From Bacteroides pyogenes_A (GTDB lineage Bacteria; Bacteroidota; Bacteroidia; Bacteroidales; Bacteroidaceae): DNA of 64,000 nucleotides. The position numbers and the translations under genes are program-made. The stretch is from the NCBI RefSeq assembly GCF_048595595.1, contig NZ_CP184347.1, one strand, 5' to 3'. The notes under the pieces were generated by a model. That model did not search any database. It was not told where the DNA came from and saw only the letters and a list, made by a program, of their open reading frames with translations. This document shows positions 9,163 through 16,526 of the stretch, piece after piece; position 1 is the first letter of the stretch, and each line of letters begins with the position of its first letter.

Positions 9163-9461
9163 TCTACCACCTCCATTAATGTAGGAAACCCTATCACCTT
9201 ATCTTTAAAAATCTTCGTCAGTTCGCCGTTCAAACGCGCTCCCTGCTCCAAATGCCAGCGATGCAGCAATCCGCTGTTTTCCACTTCCCATTGAAGAGAA
9301 TAACTGCTTCCTTCATCACGATGGCTCAATATCCGGCAAAGGCGGGGGCTCTTCAACGCTCCGTGAGCCTCTATTTCAGGTATATAACTCTCTTTTATCC
9401 AAATCAGGAAATTATCGTGCGCATCATCTTCCACCTGAAAAGTCGTATTATAAATCAACAT
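9159..9461 (-). CDS. DUF4286 family protein
   Basis: A 100-residue cytoplasmic protein beginning MLIYNTTFQVEDDAHDNFLIW and ending in FPTLMEVVE, which fits the DUF4286 family common in Bacteroidetes. The fold is probably a dimeric alpha/beta barrel of ferredoxin type (small, with HRDEGSSYSLQWEV strands). The function is unknown. It overlaps ruvC by 4 bp and is the first gene of that operon. Confidence 0.8.
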   Translation of the reverse strand: MLIYNTTFQVEDDAHDNFLIWIKESYIPEIEAHGALKSPRLCRILSHRDEGSSYSLQWEVENSGLLHRWHLEQGARLNGELTKIFKDKVIGFPTLMEVVE

Positions 9462-9519
9462 TTCTACTTTTTTGAAATTTTATTTTCGCAAACATAGCAA
9501 ATATTTCAGAATATAGCAT

Positions 9520-9527
9520 TATATTTG
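9520..9527 (+). promoter_or_regulatory. probable -7 box for tRNA-Ala
   Basis: TATATTTG matches the Bacteroides -7 consensus TAnnTTTG and lies 19 bp before the mature tRNA 5' end. No good -33 box is seen. Confidence 0.5.
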
Positions 9528-9545
9528 CGCCATCAAAAAAGAAAA

Positions 9546-9619
9546 GGGGCGTTAGCTCATCTGGCTAGAGCGTAACACTGGCAGTGTTAAGGTGATCGGT
9601 TCGAGTCCGATACGCTCCA
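9546..9619 (+). tRNA. tRNA-Ala (anticodon GGC)
   Basis: A 74-nt cloverleaf. The 7-bp acceptor stem is GGGGCGT/ACGCTCC and includes the G3:U70 wobble pair that marks alanine tRNAs. D-stem is GCTC/GAGC, anticodon stem TAACA/TGTTA with loop CTGGCAG, T-stem ATCGG/CCGAT with loop TTCGAGT, discriminator A. CCA is not fully encoded. Confidence 0.97.
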
Positions 9620-9816
9620 CAAACTTTAGTGAAATCAGACGGTCGCCATGCAGCGAGAGTTCAATAAGAGAACTGTTCAAAAAAACTCTCTGCATATTCA
9701 CGCCGCTTCATCTTCTCCAACTCTTTTATTCCCCTATTTTCCGATAACAATATGCGAATTCGAACGGAACCATAGCCGTCAGAAACGGAACTTTCATAGT
9801 TCGTTTTGTTTCATCG

Positions 9817-10036
9817 GTGGGAAACCAAAGTTTCCCCGTGGGGAAACAAAAGTTTCATCAGCGGGAAACAAAAGTTTCCCCAGTGGGAAACTAAAGCTTC
9901 ATCAGTGGAAAACAAAATCTCCATCAGCAGCAAACAAAAGCTCTATTAGCAGCAGACAAAATCTCCATCAGTAAGAAACAAAGGCTCTATCAGCAGCAAA
10001 CAAAAGCTCTATCAGCACCAAACAAAAGCTCTATCA
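9817..10036. repeat. ten tandem copies of a 22-bp non-coding repeat
   Basis: Ten contiguous 22-bp units run without spacers, followed by a partial unit. The general pattern is G-YRGS-AAACAAAAG-YTYYATCA. Early units carry GTTTCCCC or GTTTCATC; later ones carry GCTCTATC. Units begin at 9817, 9839, 9861, 9883, 9905, 9927, 9949, 9971, 9993 and 10015. A 22-bp period is not a multiple of three, so the open frames that cross it are not believable genes. It lies between tRNA-Ala and the leftward DUF5606 gene. The function is unknown. Confidence 0.9.
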
Positions 10037-10064
10037 GCACCAAAAAAGAGATAAATAATTGACC

Positions 10065-10143
10065 ATCAAAATTGGAGACCCCAATATTTATATTTCTTTT
10101 CTTGCATACTTCTAAAAAAGTTCTAATTTTAAGACCTGTTGAG
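10065..10143. repeat. degenerate dispersed repeat, copy A
   Basis: This stretch aligns by eye with 22921-23002: both share ATCAAAAT, a CCAA-ATATTTA block, TTTTCTTGCA, CTTCTA-AAAAA or TTTCTAGAAAAA, and a TTTT-GA-ACCT-like end. It directly follows the 22-bp tandem array. No function or family is recognised. Confidence 0.45.
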
Positions 10144-10337
10144 ATGTTCACAACAGACTTGAGAATACTGCTTTTATGAAAAAATACTGATACATCATTA
10201 ACAGAAAACGAGACATACAAACGAGGCGCGCCCACCTCTATGGACACGCCTCGCAGTTGTTGATACGAAAGAGAAGAGATTTTTTCCCGCAATGAGAAAG
10301 ATAAAAAACGATACGGGAAATCTCAGCACCTCCCGCC

Positions 10338-10775
10338 TTACTCTGCCGCTTCCTCTTCAGGAGCAGACTCTTCTTTTTCTTTCACTTCGAAATCGGTAAT
10401 ACCGTTGGTAACCAAAATATTGTACCACGATATCAGCTTTTTGATATCTCCCGTGTACACCCGGTCACGGTCGAAATCGGGCAATACTTCCGCCAAATAT
10501 TCGCGCAGCTGCTCCGAAGTAGCTTTCTTCTGGTCGACAGAAGCCACAGCTCCGTTTTCTTTCTCCTTCATGGCGTTCAACACATTGGCCAAAGGAACTT
10601 CCTCCGTATCGGTATACATCGCTATATCCGCCAAAGAGATGATTTTCTCGGTCCCGTAAGCGGGGAATCGTTTTTTATCCGCGCTGATCGATTCGACAAT
10701 CAACATATTTTTTCCTTGCGAAACGAGTTTGTATAATCCCGGTTTGCCCGAGATAGACAAGATAGTCTTCAACAT
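10338..10775 (-). CDS. DUF5606 domain-containing protein
   Basis: A 145-residue cytoplasmic protein. The N-terminal half (MLKTILSISGKPGLYKLVSQG, KRFPAYGTEKIISLADIAMY) matches the DUF5606 family seen in Bacteroidetes; the C-terminus is a Glu-rich tail (EEKEESAPEEEAAE type). It is the last gene of the leftward nusB-yajC-ybbR-coaE run and starts 24 bp after coaE. Its function is unknown; the strict context suggests a role linked to central cell functions. Confidence 0.8.
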   Translation of the reverse strand: MLKTILSISGKPGLYKLVSQGKNMLIVESISADKKRFPAYGTEKIISLADIAMYTDTEEVPLANVLNAMKEKENGAVASVDQKKATSEQLREYLAEVLPDFDRDRVYTGDIKKLISWYNILVTNGITDFEVKEKEESAPEEEAAE

Positions 10776-10799
10776 AGTATATTCCTTTTTGTTTATTAT

Positions 10800-11417
10800 T
10801 TATTTTTTTGCGGAGCAAAGGTAATGATTATTTTCAGATAGCAAAGAAATAAGCTCCAAAACCTGCGGTATGAGAGGGGTCTCACCATCATTCGTTATCA
10901 CGAAATCCGCCTGCTTCCTCTTGAGTTCATCGCACATCTGCGAATCGATACGGGCGACGACCTGCTCTCGGGACAATCCGTCGCGTTTCATGGCGCGCGC
11001 AATCCTTGCTTCCGGCGGAGCATACACCATCACCACAAAATCCACTTCGCTCTTAAAACCGGCTTCCAGAAGAATGGCTGCTTCCATAGCGACAACAGTT
11101 TTTTCACCTTCGTATGAAGAAGCCCACCTGATGAAATCTTCCTTCACGCGAGGATGAACAATGCGGTTCACTCCTTCGGCATGATTCGGTTTTGCGAATA
11201 AATAAGATGCCAACAAAGAACGGTTCAATTCTCCGTTTCGAAGAATATCCTGACCGATCAATTCTGATAATTGCCGATGAACGGTATGGTCTGTAGCAAT
11301 AATCCGCTTCGCTTCCGTATCCGAATCATACACAGGAATTCCCATTATTCTTAGCAATCGGGAAACCACACTCTTTCCACTGCCGATGCCACCTGTAAGT
11401 CCTATTTTAGTAACCAT
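10800..11417 (-). CDS. coaE: dephospho-CoA kinase
   Basis: A 205-residue P-loop kinase for the last step of coenzyme A synthesis, adding the 3'-phosphate to dephospho-CoA. The Walker A motif is IGLTGGIGSGKSVVSRLL; the lid and substrate region include YDSDTEAKRI, HPRVKEDFIRW and EAAILLEAGF. Length is normal. It overlaps the upstream YbbR-like gene by 11 bp, so the two are translationally coupled. Confidence 0.95.
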   Translation of the reverse strand: MVTKIGLTGGIGSGKSVVSRLLRIMGIPVYDSDTEAKRIIATDHTVHRQLSELIGQDILRNGELNRSLLASYLFAKPNHAEGVNRIVHPRVKEDFIRWASSYEGEKTVVAMEAAILLEAGFKSEVDFVVMVYAPPEARIARAMKRDGLSREQVVARIDSQMCDELKRKQADFVITNDGETPLIPQVLELISLLSENNHYLCSAKK

Positions 11418-12420
11418 CGGAAGAGAGTTGTTCGATCAGGAAATCAACTTGTTCGGGTACGATACGGATTTGAGCGATTCCTTCCGGATACGATTTCAAC
11501 TTCACTTTATATTTATCTGAACCCGAATTCAACAAATCCTCGTAAGAAACATTAATCATAAAGTCGGTAGAGTCGATACTCCGAAAACGTTTCAAACCGA
11601 CTTGGAAAGTAACTTGAACCTTCGACGGGAAGGCACGGAACACTTTGTCGGCAGGGAAGTTTACTCCGCGCAAAGGCACTTCAACCGTTTTTTCGGTGTA
11701 CATATCCACCGGAAACGTCACTTCAACCGTACCGGGAATAAACTTAACCCCTTTCACAGGCGCCAATGAGAGCTTGCGACTGGTGGTATCCGAGATATTC
11801 TCGATCTCGTCCTCCCGCGTATAAGCTGCCGTAATGGTATCCAACACTTCCACAGGTGCATAGACCGACACCGAATCGGGATTATAAATCGTATCGGAAA
11901 TATAATGTTGAACTCCTGCCGTCACTTTCCCGCGGAAGCGAACCGGCACCAGTTTAGCCTTGCCTACCGAATAAATATAATCCAGCGTATCGGGTTTTAT
12001 CGAAAGTACTTTTGTAGAAACAGCCAATTGATTGAGTATTTTCTTTTCAAATTCAGACGCATAAATCTTAATATGGTTGTTACGCATTTTATAATCCTGA
12101 AAATTCAGATTTATGGGGAAAAAACTCTGCCCCAGCATATAATTCAAAAGCACCGTCCCTTTGTCTCTCAACTTTATGCGAAGTTCGGAAGAAGGCTCGG
12201 AGGTCAGCACGACATCGTTCGGCACGTTTTTCATCTGAATAGGGATAGAAAACTCCTTTTCGTAATCATTATTCAAAGTTTGAATCAGCCAAAACGCGGA
12301 TGCTATCAAGAAGAAAAACAAAAAAATTAAGAACTCCCCACTTGCGTCGCTAAGCAGGAAATCCTTAATTTTTCTGGATGTTTTTAAATACAAATACTTT
12401 ATTTTCCTACGATCGAACAT
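11407..12420 (-). CDS. YbbR/CdaR-like domain protein, membrane-anchored
   Basis: A 337-residue protein with one N-terminal membrane helix (about residues 28-50, FLIFLFFFLIASAFWLIQTL) and an extracytoplasmic part made of YbbR-type beta repeats (for example KVTAGVQHYISDTIYNPDSVSVYAP and EKTVEVPLRGVNFPADKVF). In Firmicutes CdaR regulates the c-di-AMP synthase CdaA, but no CdaA gene is seen here, so that role is not assumed. It lies between yajC (24 bp upstream) and coaE (11-bp overlap). Confidence 0.82.
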   Translation of the reverse strand: MFDRRKIKYLYLKTSRKIKDFLLSDASGEFLIFLFFFLIASAFWLIQTLNNDYEKEFSIPIQMKNVPNDVVLTSEPSSELRIKLRDKGTVLLNYMLGQSFFPINLNFQDYKMRNNHIKIYASEFEKKILNQLAVSTKVLSIKPDTLDYIYSVGKAKLVPVRFRGKVTAGVQHYISDTIYNPDSVSVYAPVEVLDTITAAYTREDEIENISDTTSRKLSLAPVKGVKFIPGTVEVTFPVDMYTEKTVEVPLRGVNFPADKVFRAFPSKVQVTFQVGLKRFRSIDSTDFMINVSYEDLLNSGSDKYKVKLKSYPEGIAQIRIVPEQVDFLIEQLSSDGY

Positions 12421-12444
12421 AGGCTTTTATTTACAAGAGAGAGA

Positions 12445-12765
12445 TTACTTAGACTGAGTGTTGACAGCCGAAGCATCAGCGAAAATAGAATTCTTGTCTA
12501 TCTTGATCTTTACATTCGAAGCTATTTCAAGCACCACATAGTCATCGGTAATTTCCTTGATGATACCATGAATTCCGCCGGCAGTAATCACCTGCTGATT
12601 CACCTGAAGGGCCTTACGGAAATTCGCTATTTCTTTCTGCTTCTTGTTTTGAGGACGGATCATAAAAAAATACATGATAACAAACATGGCTATCAGCATA
12701 ATCCACATCATGCTTCCACCTCCTGCTCCGGCAGGAGCTTGCATTAAGACGATCAATAAGTTCAT
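12445..12765 (-). CDS. yajC: preprotein translocase subunit YajC
   Basis: A 106-residue single-pass inner-membrane protein. The helix is at about residues 18-37 (MMWIMLIAMFVIMYFFMIRP), followed by the family motif RPQNKKQKEIANFRKALQVNQQVITAGGIHG and a small beta domain. YajC associates with SecDF and the Sec translocon. It sits between nusB and the YbbR-like gene on the same strand. Confidence 0.93.
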   Translation of the reverse strand: MNLLIVLMQAPAGAGGGSMMWIMLIAMFVIMYFFMIRPQNKKQKEIANFRKALQVNQQVITAGGIHGIIKEITDDYVVLEIASNVKIKIDKNSIFADASAVNTQSK

Positions 12766-12804
12766 AAATTATCAGTTTTAGTTTCTATTATATAAACAAA
12801 GGTA

Positions 12805-13731
12805 TCAGTTTTTGATTAACTTTCCCTCTTTTTTCAATTGATTAACTATTCCGTCCAGAGTGCCATTGATAAAACTGCCGCTCTTCAATGTGCTGTAAAG
12901 TTTGGCAATCTCCACATACTCATTCAACGAAACGCTGACGGGGATATTGGGGAAACTCAATATTTCCGCCAAAGCTGTCTGCATAATGACAATATCCATA
13001 AAAGCGATACGGTCTAAATCCCAGTTCTTCGTATTCTCGCTGATAAGATGGCGGTAATAGTCGGAATTCAACAAAGTACGGCGAAACAAACGGCGTGCGA
13101 ACTCTTGATCTTCTTCATCCTTAAATTCCGGAAGCAACTCCTGATCGGCGCCGTTTTTAGGGTCGAAACGTTTGATTGTTTTTAGCACAAACGTATCCAC
13201 AATTTCTTTATCGTCATTCCAGTATAAGCTTTGGTCTTCCAACAACTGGTCAAGAGATTCATTATTGAAAATACAGGTTTTATAGAGCTTTCTCCACAGT
13301 TCGCGGTCGGCTTCATAAGAATGGTCGTCCGAAGCCATATATTCCTTATACACATCCGTCTCCACTATTTTCTCATAAAGTTCCTTGATAAACCCCTGAT
13401 CGTTTGTCCACGTCCTCTTCTGGCTGTTGACAAACTCGATCAGTTGTTTATTGACTTCTAACTGTGCAACAAATTTGTTATCGACAAACCTCGTATTGGG
13501 ATGCAGTTCTTCTTTGGTGGGTGCTAATTTAGCTTTTGCCGCATCTATGCGTTTCTGTGCGTACTCCGTCAATGCTATCATCAGCATAAGCAAATAATTA
13601 TAAAGGTCGTATGCCTTCGAAAGGCTGAAGAATAACTCCTTCTCCGCTGAGTCTAAATTTTTGCTACCATTCTGATAATAGGCATATACAATCTGTATAA
13701 TTTTAAGACGAATAAGAACTCTGTTGATCAT
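12805..13731 (-). CDS. nusB: transcription antitermination protein NusB (long Bacteroidetes form)
   Basis: A 308-residue protein, about twice the length of the E. coli NusB (about 140 residues). The conserved NusB helical domain is C-terminal (DRIAFMDIVIMQTALAEILSFPNIPVSVSLNEYVEIAKLYS, GSFINGTLDGI). The start MINRVLIRLKIIQIVYAYYQNG is the usual family start, and the extra middle region is typical of Bacteroidetes. NusB pairs with NusE (S10) at boxA for rRNA antitermination. It is the first gene of the leftward five-gene run; a -7 box (TACTTTTG) lies upstream. Confidence 0.93.
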   Translation of the reverse strand: MINRVLIRLKIIQIVYAYYQNGSKNLDSAEKELFFSLSKAYDLYNYLLMLMIALTEYAQKRIDAAKAKLAPTKEELHPNTRFVDNKFVAQLEVNKQLIEFVNSQKRTWTNDQGFIKELYEKIVETDVYKEYMASDDHSYEADRELWRKLYKTCIFNNESLDQLLEDQSLYWNDDKEIVDTFVLKTIKRFDPKNGADQELLPEFKDEEDQEFARRLFRRTLLNSDYYRHLISENTKNWDLDRIAFMDIVIMQTALAEILSFPNIPVSVSLNEYVEIAKLYSTLKSGSFINGTLDGIVNQLKKEGKLIKN

Positions 13732-13760
13732 AATTCAATTAATACTGTTATTTTGAACTG

Positions 13761-13768
13761 CAAAAGTA
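13761..13768 (-). promoter_or_regulatory. probable -7 box for nusB operon
   Basis: TACTTTTG on the minus strand matches the Bacteroides -7 consensus and lies about 30 bp upstream of the nusB ATG. No clear -33 box is seen. Confidence 0.5.
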
Positions 13769-13898
13769 GATATTTTTAGTGATTTTCCATTATGAAATCA
13801 CATTTTTTTAATGCTGCGTTTCATTCTCTACCCGTTTTCTTTTGACAGTTTAAAAAAAATATCCAATTTTGAGGCCGATTATAAACGGACCGAAATTT

Positions 13899-14270
13899 AT
13901 GGAAGATTTAAAAAAGAAAATGAATGCTGACATGAACGACAAGGAGATTGTTTTTTCCAAGTCTATTAAAGCCGGGAAACGTATTTATTATCTTGATGTA
14001 AAGAAGAATCGCAAAGATGAAATGTTTCTGGCTATTACTGAGAGTAAGAAGATAGTGACGGGAGAAGGTGACGAGTCACAGGTAAGCTTCGAAAAACACA
14101 AGATTTTCTTATATAAAGAAGATTTCTCGAAGTTCATGTCCGGTTTGGCAGAGGCTATCGAATTCATCAATCTTCGACAAGAAGGAGAAGAAGAGATAGC
14201 AGAAAGTCCGAAAAAAGAGGTACAGAGTGGAGAACTTGACAATGAAATAAAGATCGATATCGACTTTTAA
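13899..14270 (+). CDS. DUF3276 / PUR-alpha-like nucleic-acid-binding protein
   Basis: About 123 residues from the ATG at 13899 (MEDLKKKMNADMN). I prefer this to an in-frame TTG at 13869, since homology begins around NDKEIVFSKSIKAGKRIYYLDVKKNRKDEMFLAITESK. This is the DUF3276 family, which folds like the eukaryotic PUR-alpha repeat and binds single-stranded DNA or RNA in the related Borrelia protein. The C-terminal 30 residues are acidic and probably disordered. It stands alone between divergent nusB and rplY. Confidence 0.82.
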   Translation: MEDLKKKMNADMNDKEIVFSKSIKAGKRIYYLDVKKNRKDEMFLAITESKKIVTGEGDESQVSFEKHKIFLYKEDFSKFMSGLAEAIEFINLRQEGEEEIAESPKKEVQSGELDNEIKIDIDF

Positions 14271-14281
14271 AACGCCTATCC

Positions 14282-14312
14282 TTTGATATTTCAAAAAGAA
14301 GCCGTATTTTTG
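14282..14312 (+). promoter_or_regulatory. rplY promoter (TTTG, 19 bp, TATTTTTG)
   Basis: TTTG at 14282-14285 and TATTTTTG at 14305-14312 are separated by 19 bp, a complete Bacteroides -33/-7 pair, giving a leader of about 85 nt before rplY. Confidence 0.75.
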
Positions 14313-14324
14313 CACCGCTTTTTG

Positions 14325-14354
14325 CACATCGTGTGATAATCCACATCGTGTGAT
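14325..14354 (+). repeat. 13-bp direct repeat in the rplY leader
   Basis: CACATCGTGTGAT occurs at 14325-14337 and again at 14342-14354, 4 bp apart, between the promoter and the rplY start. It could be an operator or an RNA element; no family is recognised. Confidence 0.6.
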
Positions 14355-14404
14355 GGTGAATTAAGCAAACTAACTTAATTTAGAGTAACACAAAAAAATT
14401 AGAA

Positions 14405-14995
14405 ATGAAATCTATTGAAGTAAAAGGAACTGCAAGAGCTATTGCAGAACGCTCTTCGGAACAAGCAAGAGCTTTGAAGGAAATTCGTAAAAACGGCGGT
14501 GTACCTTGCGTACTTTACGGGAAGGGAGAAACCGTTCATTTCACAGTAGCCAACGAAGGGCTTCGCAATCTGGTTTACACTCCGCACATCTATGTCGTAA
14601 ACTTGGATATCGACGGCGAAAAGGTAAACGCCATTCTGAAAGACATTCAATTCCATCCTGTAAAAGACAACATTCTGCACGTAGACTTCTATCAAATCGA
14701 CGAAGTTAAGCCTATCGTCATTGAAGTGCCCGTACAATTGGAAGGTTTGGCAGAAGGTGTGAAAGCCGGTGGTAAATTGGCTTTGCAAATGCGCAAAATC
14801 AAAGTGAAGGCTCCATACAAAGCAATTCCTGAGAAGTTGACAATCAACGTTTCTCACCTGGGACTGGGTAAAACCATCAAAGTGGGCGAACTGAGCTTCG
14901 AAGGCTTGGAACTGATGAGCGCAAAAGACGCGGTAGTATGTGCCGTTAAGCTGACTCGTGCAGCAAGAGGAGCCGCAGCCGCTGCAAGCAAGTAA
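14405..14995 (+). CDS. rplY: 50S ribosomal protein L25 (Ctc form)
   Basis: A 196-residue L25 of the long Ctc type: an N-terminal 5S-rRNA-binding domain (SIEVKGTARAI, SSEQARALKEIRKNGGVPCVLYGKG) and a C-terminal TL5-like beta domain (PIVIEVPVQLEGLAEGVKAGGKL). The Ala-rich tail (RAARGAAAAASK) is usual in Bacteroidetes. It binds 5S rRNA in the central protuberance. Its own promoter lies at 14282-14312 and a strong hairpin terminator follows at 15028-15093; pth comes next on the same strand. Confidence 0.96.
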   Translation: MKSIEVKGTARAIAERSSEQARALKEIRKNGGVPCVLYGKGETVHFTVANEGLRNLVYTPHIYVVNLDIDGEKVNAILKDIQFHPVKDNILHVDFYQIDEVKPIVIEVPVQLEGLAEGVKAGGKLALQMRKIKVKAPYKAIPEKLTINVSHLGLGKTIKVGELSFEGLELMSAKDAVVCAVKLTRAARGAAAAASK

Positions 14996-15027
14996 TCTGA
15001 GAGAATTCTTGTAAAAATCATAGTAAG

Positions 15028-15093
15028 ACGCAAATCGATACAGATTAAAGCAGATGTTTATTCTGCATTAGTCTGCATTGATTTGCGTTTTTT
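15028..15093 (+). terminator. rho-independent terminator after rplY
   Basis: A long hairpin starts with ACGCAAATC (15028-15036) pairing with GATTTGCGT (15080-15088). It continues inward with CAGA/TCTG and GCAGA/TCTGC pairs and is followed by a run of six or more T. It overlaps the first codons of a longer pth frame, which argues for the later pth start. Confidence 0.8.
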
Positions 15094-15122
15094 CTTTATC
15101 CCGAATAAACAGCAAAAGACTA

Positions 15123-15692
15123 ATGATCAAATATCTGATTGTAGGACTGGGAAATATTGGCCCCGAGTATCATGAGACTCGCCACAACATAGGTTTTATG
15201 ACGGTGGACGCATTAGCGAAAGCCAACAATGCTGCTCCTTTCGTTGACAAACGATACGGATTCACAACTTCCTTTTCAATCAAAGGCCGACTGCTCATCC
15301 TTCTTAAACCCTCTACCTTTATGAACCTGAGTGGCTTGGCACTTCGTTACTGGATGCAGAAAGAAAATATTCCTTTGGAGAACGTGCTGGTCGTGGTAGA
15401 CGACATAGCGTTGCCCTTCGGCTCTCTCCGGCTTAAAGGAAAAGGAAGCGATGCCGGGCACAACGGCCTGAAACATATTGCAGCGACCTTAGGTACTCAA
15501 AATTATGCCCGGTTGCGCTTCGGTATCGGGAATGGTTTTCCCAAGGGCGGACAAGTGGATTATGTACTGGGACATTTCAGCGATGAGGACCGGAAGATAA
15601 TGGATGAAAGGCTGGCAGAAGCCGGAGAAATCATCAAGAGCTTTTGTCTGGCCGGCATAAACATCACGATGAACCAATTTAACAAGAAATAA
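15123..15692 (+). CDS. pth: peptidyl-tRNA hydrolase
   Basis: About 189 residues from the ATG at 15123 (MIKYLIVGLGNIGPEYHETRHNIGF). An upstream in-frame ATG at 15078 falls inside the rplY terminator hairpin and is rejected. The motif GLGN-GPEY--TRHN-G holds the catalytic His; other family parts are KPSTFMNLSG, DDIALPFGSLRLKGKGSDAGHNGLKH and FGIGNG. The enzyme releases tRNA from stalled peptidyl-tRNA. The S4-domain gene follows. Confidence 0.95.
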   Translation: MIKYLIVGLGNIGPEYHETRHNIGFMTVDALAKANNAAPFVDKRYGFTTSFSIKGRLLILLKPSTFMNLSGLALRYWMQKENIPLENVLVVVDDIALPFGSLRLKGKGSDAGHNGLKHIAATLGTQNYARLRFGIGNGFPKGGQVDYVLGHFSDEDRKIMDERLAEAGEIIKSFCLAGINITMNQFNKK

Positions 15693-15814
15693 TGACAGAC
15701 CTCGATAAGGGGTTTCGGAGACATTCGAGCAGGAGGACAAGAGCCCGCAAAAAATAACGGAGACGCTCTATCAGACAACCTACTGTAAGAGTCTTTAATC
15801 ATTTTAACCAAGAG

Positions 15815-16231
15815 ATGGCAGAAGCAAGAATTGACAAATGGATGTGGGCGGTACGCATTTTCAAAACGCGCACCATTGCCGCCGAAGCATGTAAAAAAGG
15901 ACGTGTTTCAATGAACGGATCGCAAATCAAACCTTCGCGGATGATTAAACCCGGCGATATTATCCAAGTCAGGAAACCGCCTGTAACCTATTCGTTTAAA
16001 GTATTACAGCCCATTGAAAAAAGGGTTGGCGCCAAACTTGTGCCCGAAATGATGGAAAACGTCACCACACCCGATCAATACGAATTGTTGGAGATGAGTA
16101 AGATCAGCGGATTCGTTGATCGCGCACGAGGAACCGGACGACCGACTAAGAAAGACCGCCGCAGCCTGGACGAGTTCACGACACCGGAATTTATGGACGA
16201 ATTCGATTTCGACTTTGATTTCGATGAATAA
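15815..16231 (+). CDS. S4-domain RNA-binding protein, Hsp15-like
   Basis: A 138-residue protein. The N-terminal S4 domain (RIDKWMWAVRIFKTRTIAAEACKKGRVSMNGSQIKPSRMIKPGDIIQV, residues 3-52) matches the heat-shock protein Hsp15 type, which binds stalled 50S subunits carrying peptidyl-tRNA. The C-terminus is an acidic DFDFDFDE tail. Its position right after pth fits a role in rescue of stalled ribosomes. Confidence 0.88.
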   Translation: MAEARIDKWMWAVRIFKTRTIAAEACKKGRVSMNGSQIKPSRMIKPGDIIQVRKPPVTYSFKVLQPIEKRVGAKLVPEMMENVTTPDQYELLEMSKISGFVDRARGTGRPTKKDRRSLDEFTTPEFMDEFDFDFDFDE

Positions 16232-16526
16232 CCGAACAATCGGCTCCGGTAACCGGGGTAGTACATCCCATTTCTCCAAGAGAATACGATAATCCGCATT
16301 TTCCAGCCATAGTTCGTCCATCATCAAACATTCCAAAAAGATATCAGAAAGATATATCGGAGAAACATCCCCTCCGGAAGTTTACAGGCTGTTCTTGAAC
16401 CCCTCCGGATTGCGCTGCAAAACGTTCAAGACAGATCGATATTCTGTCGACATCGAGTAAGAAATCAATATGCGGAAAATCAACAGTCTTATTTTTTATT
16501 CTGTATAAATTCTAACGGATTCTCCC
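16232..16526. other. intergenic stretch, no feature recognised
   Basis: About 295 bp between the S4 gene and the 3' end of the antiporter gene. Short open frames on the minus strand here are not conserved-looking; I see no RNA gene or clear repeat. Confidence 0.5.

Noticed and set aside
9648..9974. A 108-residue frame after tRNA-Ala
   Set aside because: It runs into the 22-bp tandem array, whose period shifts frame, and has no recognisable features upstream of it.
9817..10036. CRISPR array
   Set aside because: Units are contiguous with no unique spacers and no cas genes are near.
16004..16336. Minus-strand frame of 110 residues after the S4 gene
   Set aside because: Most of it overlaps the S4 gene in antisense; no family resemblance.
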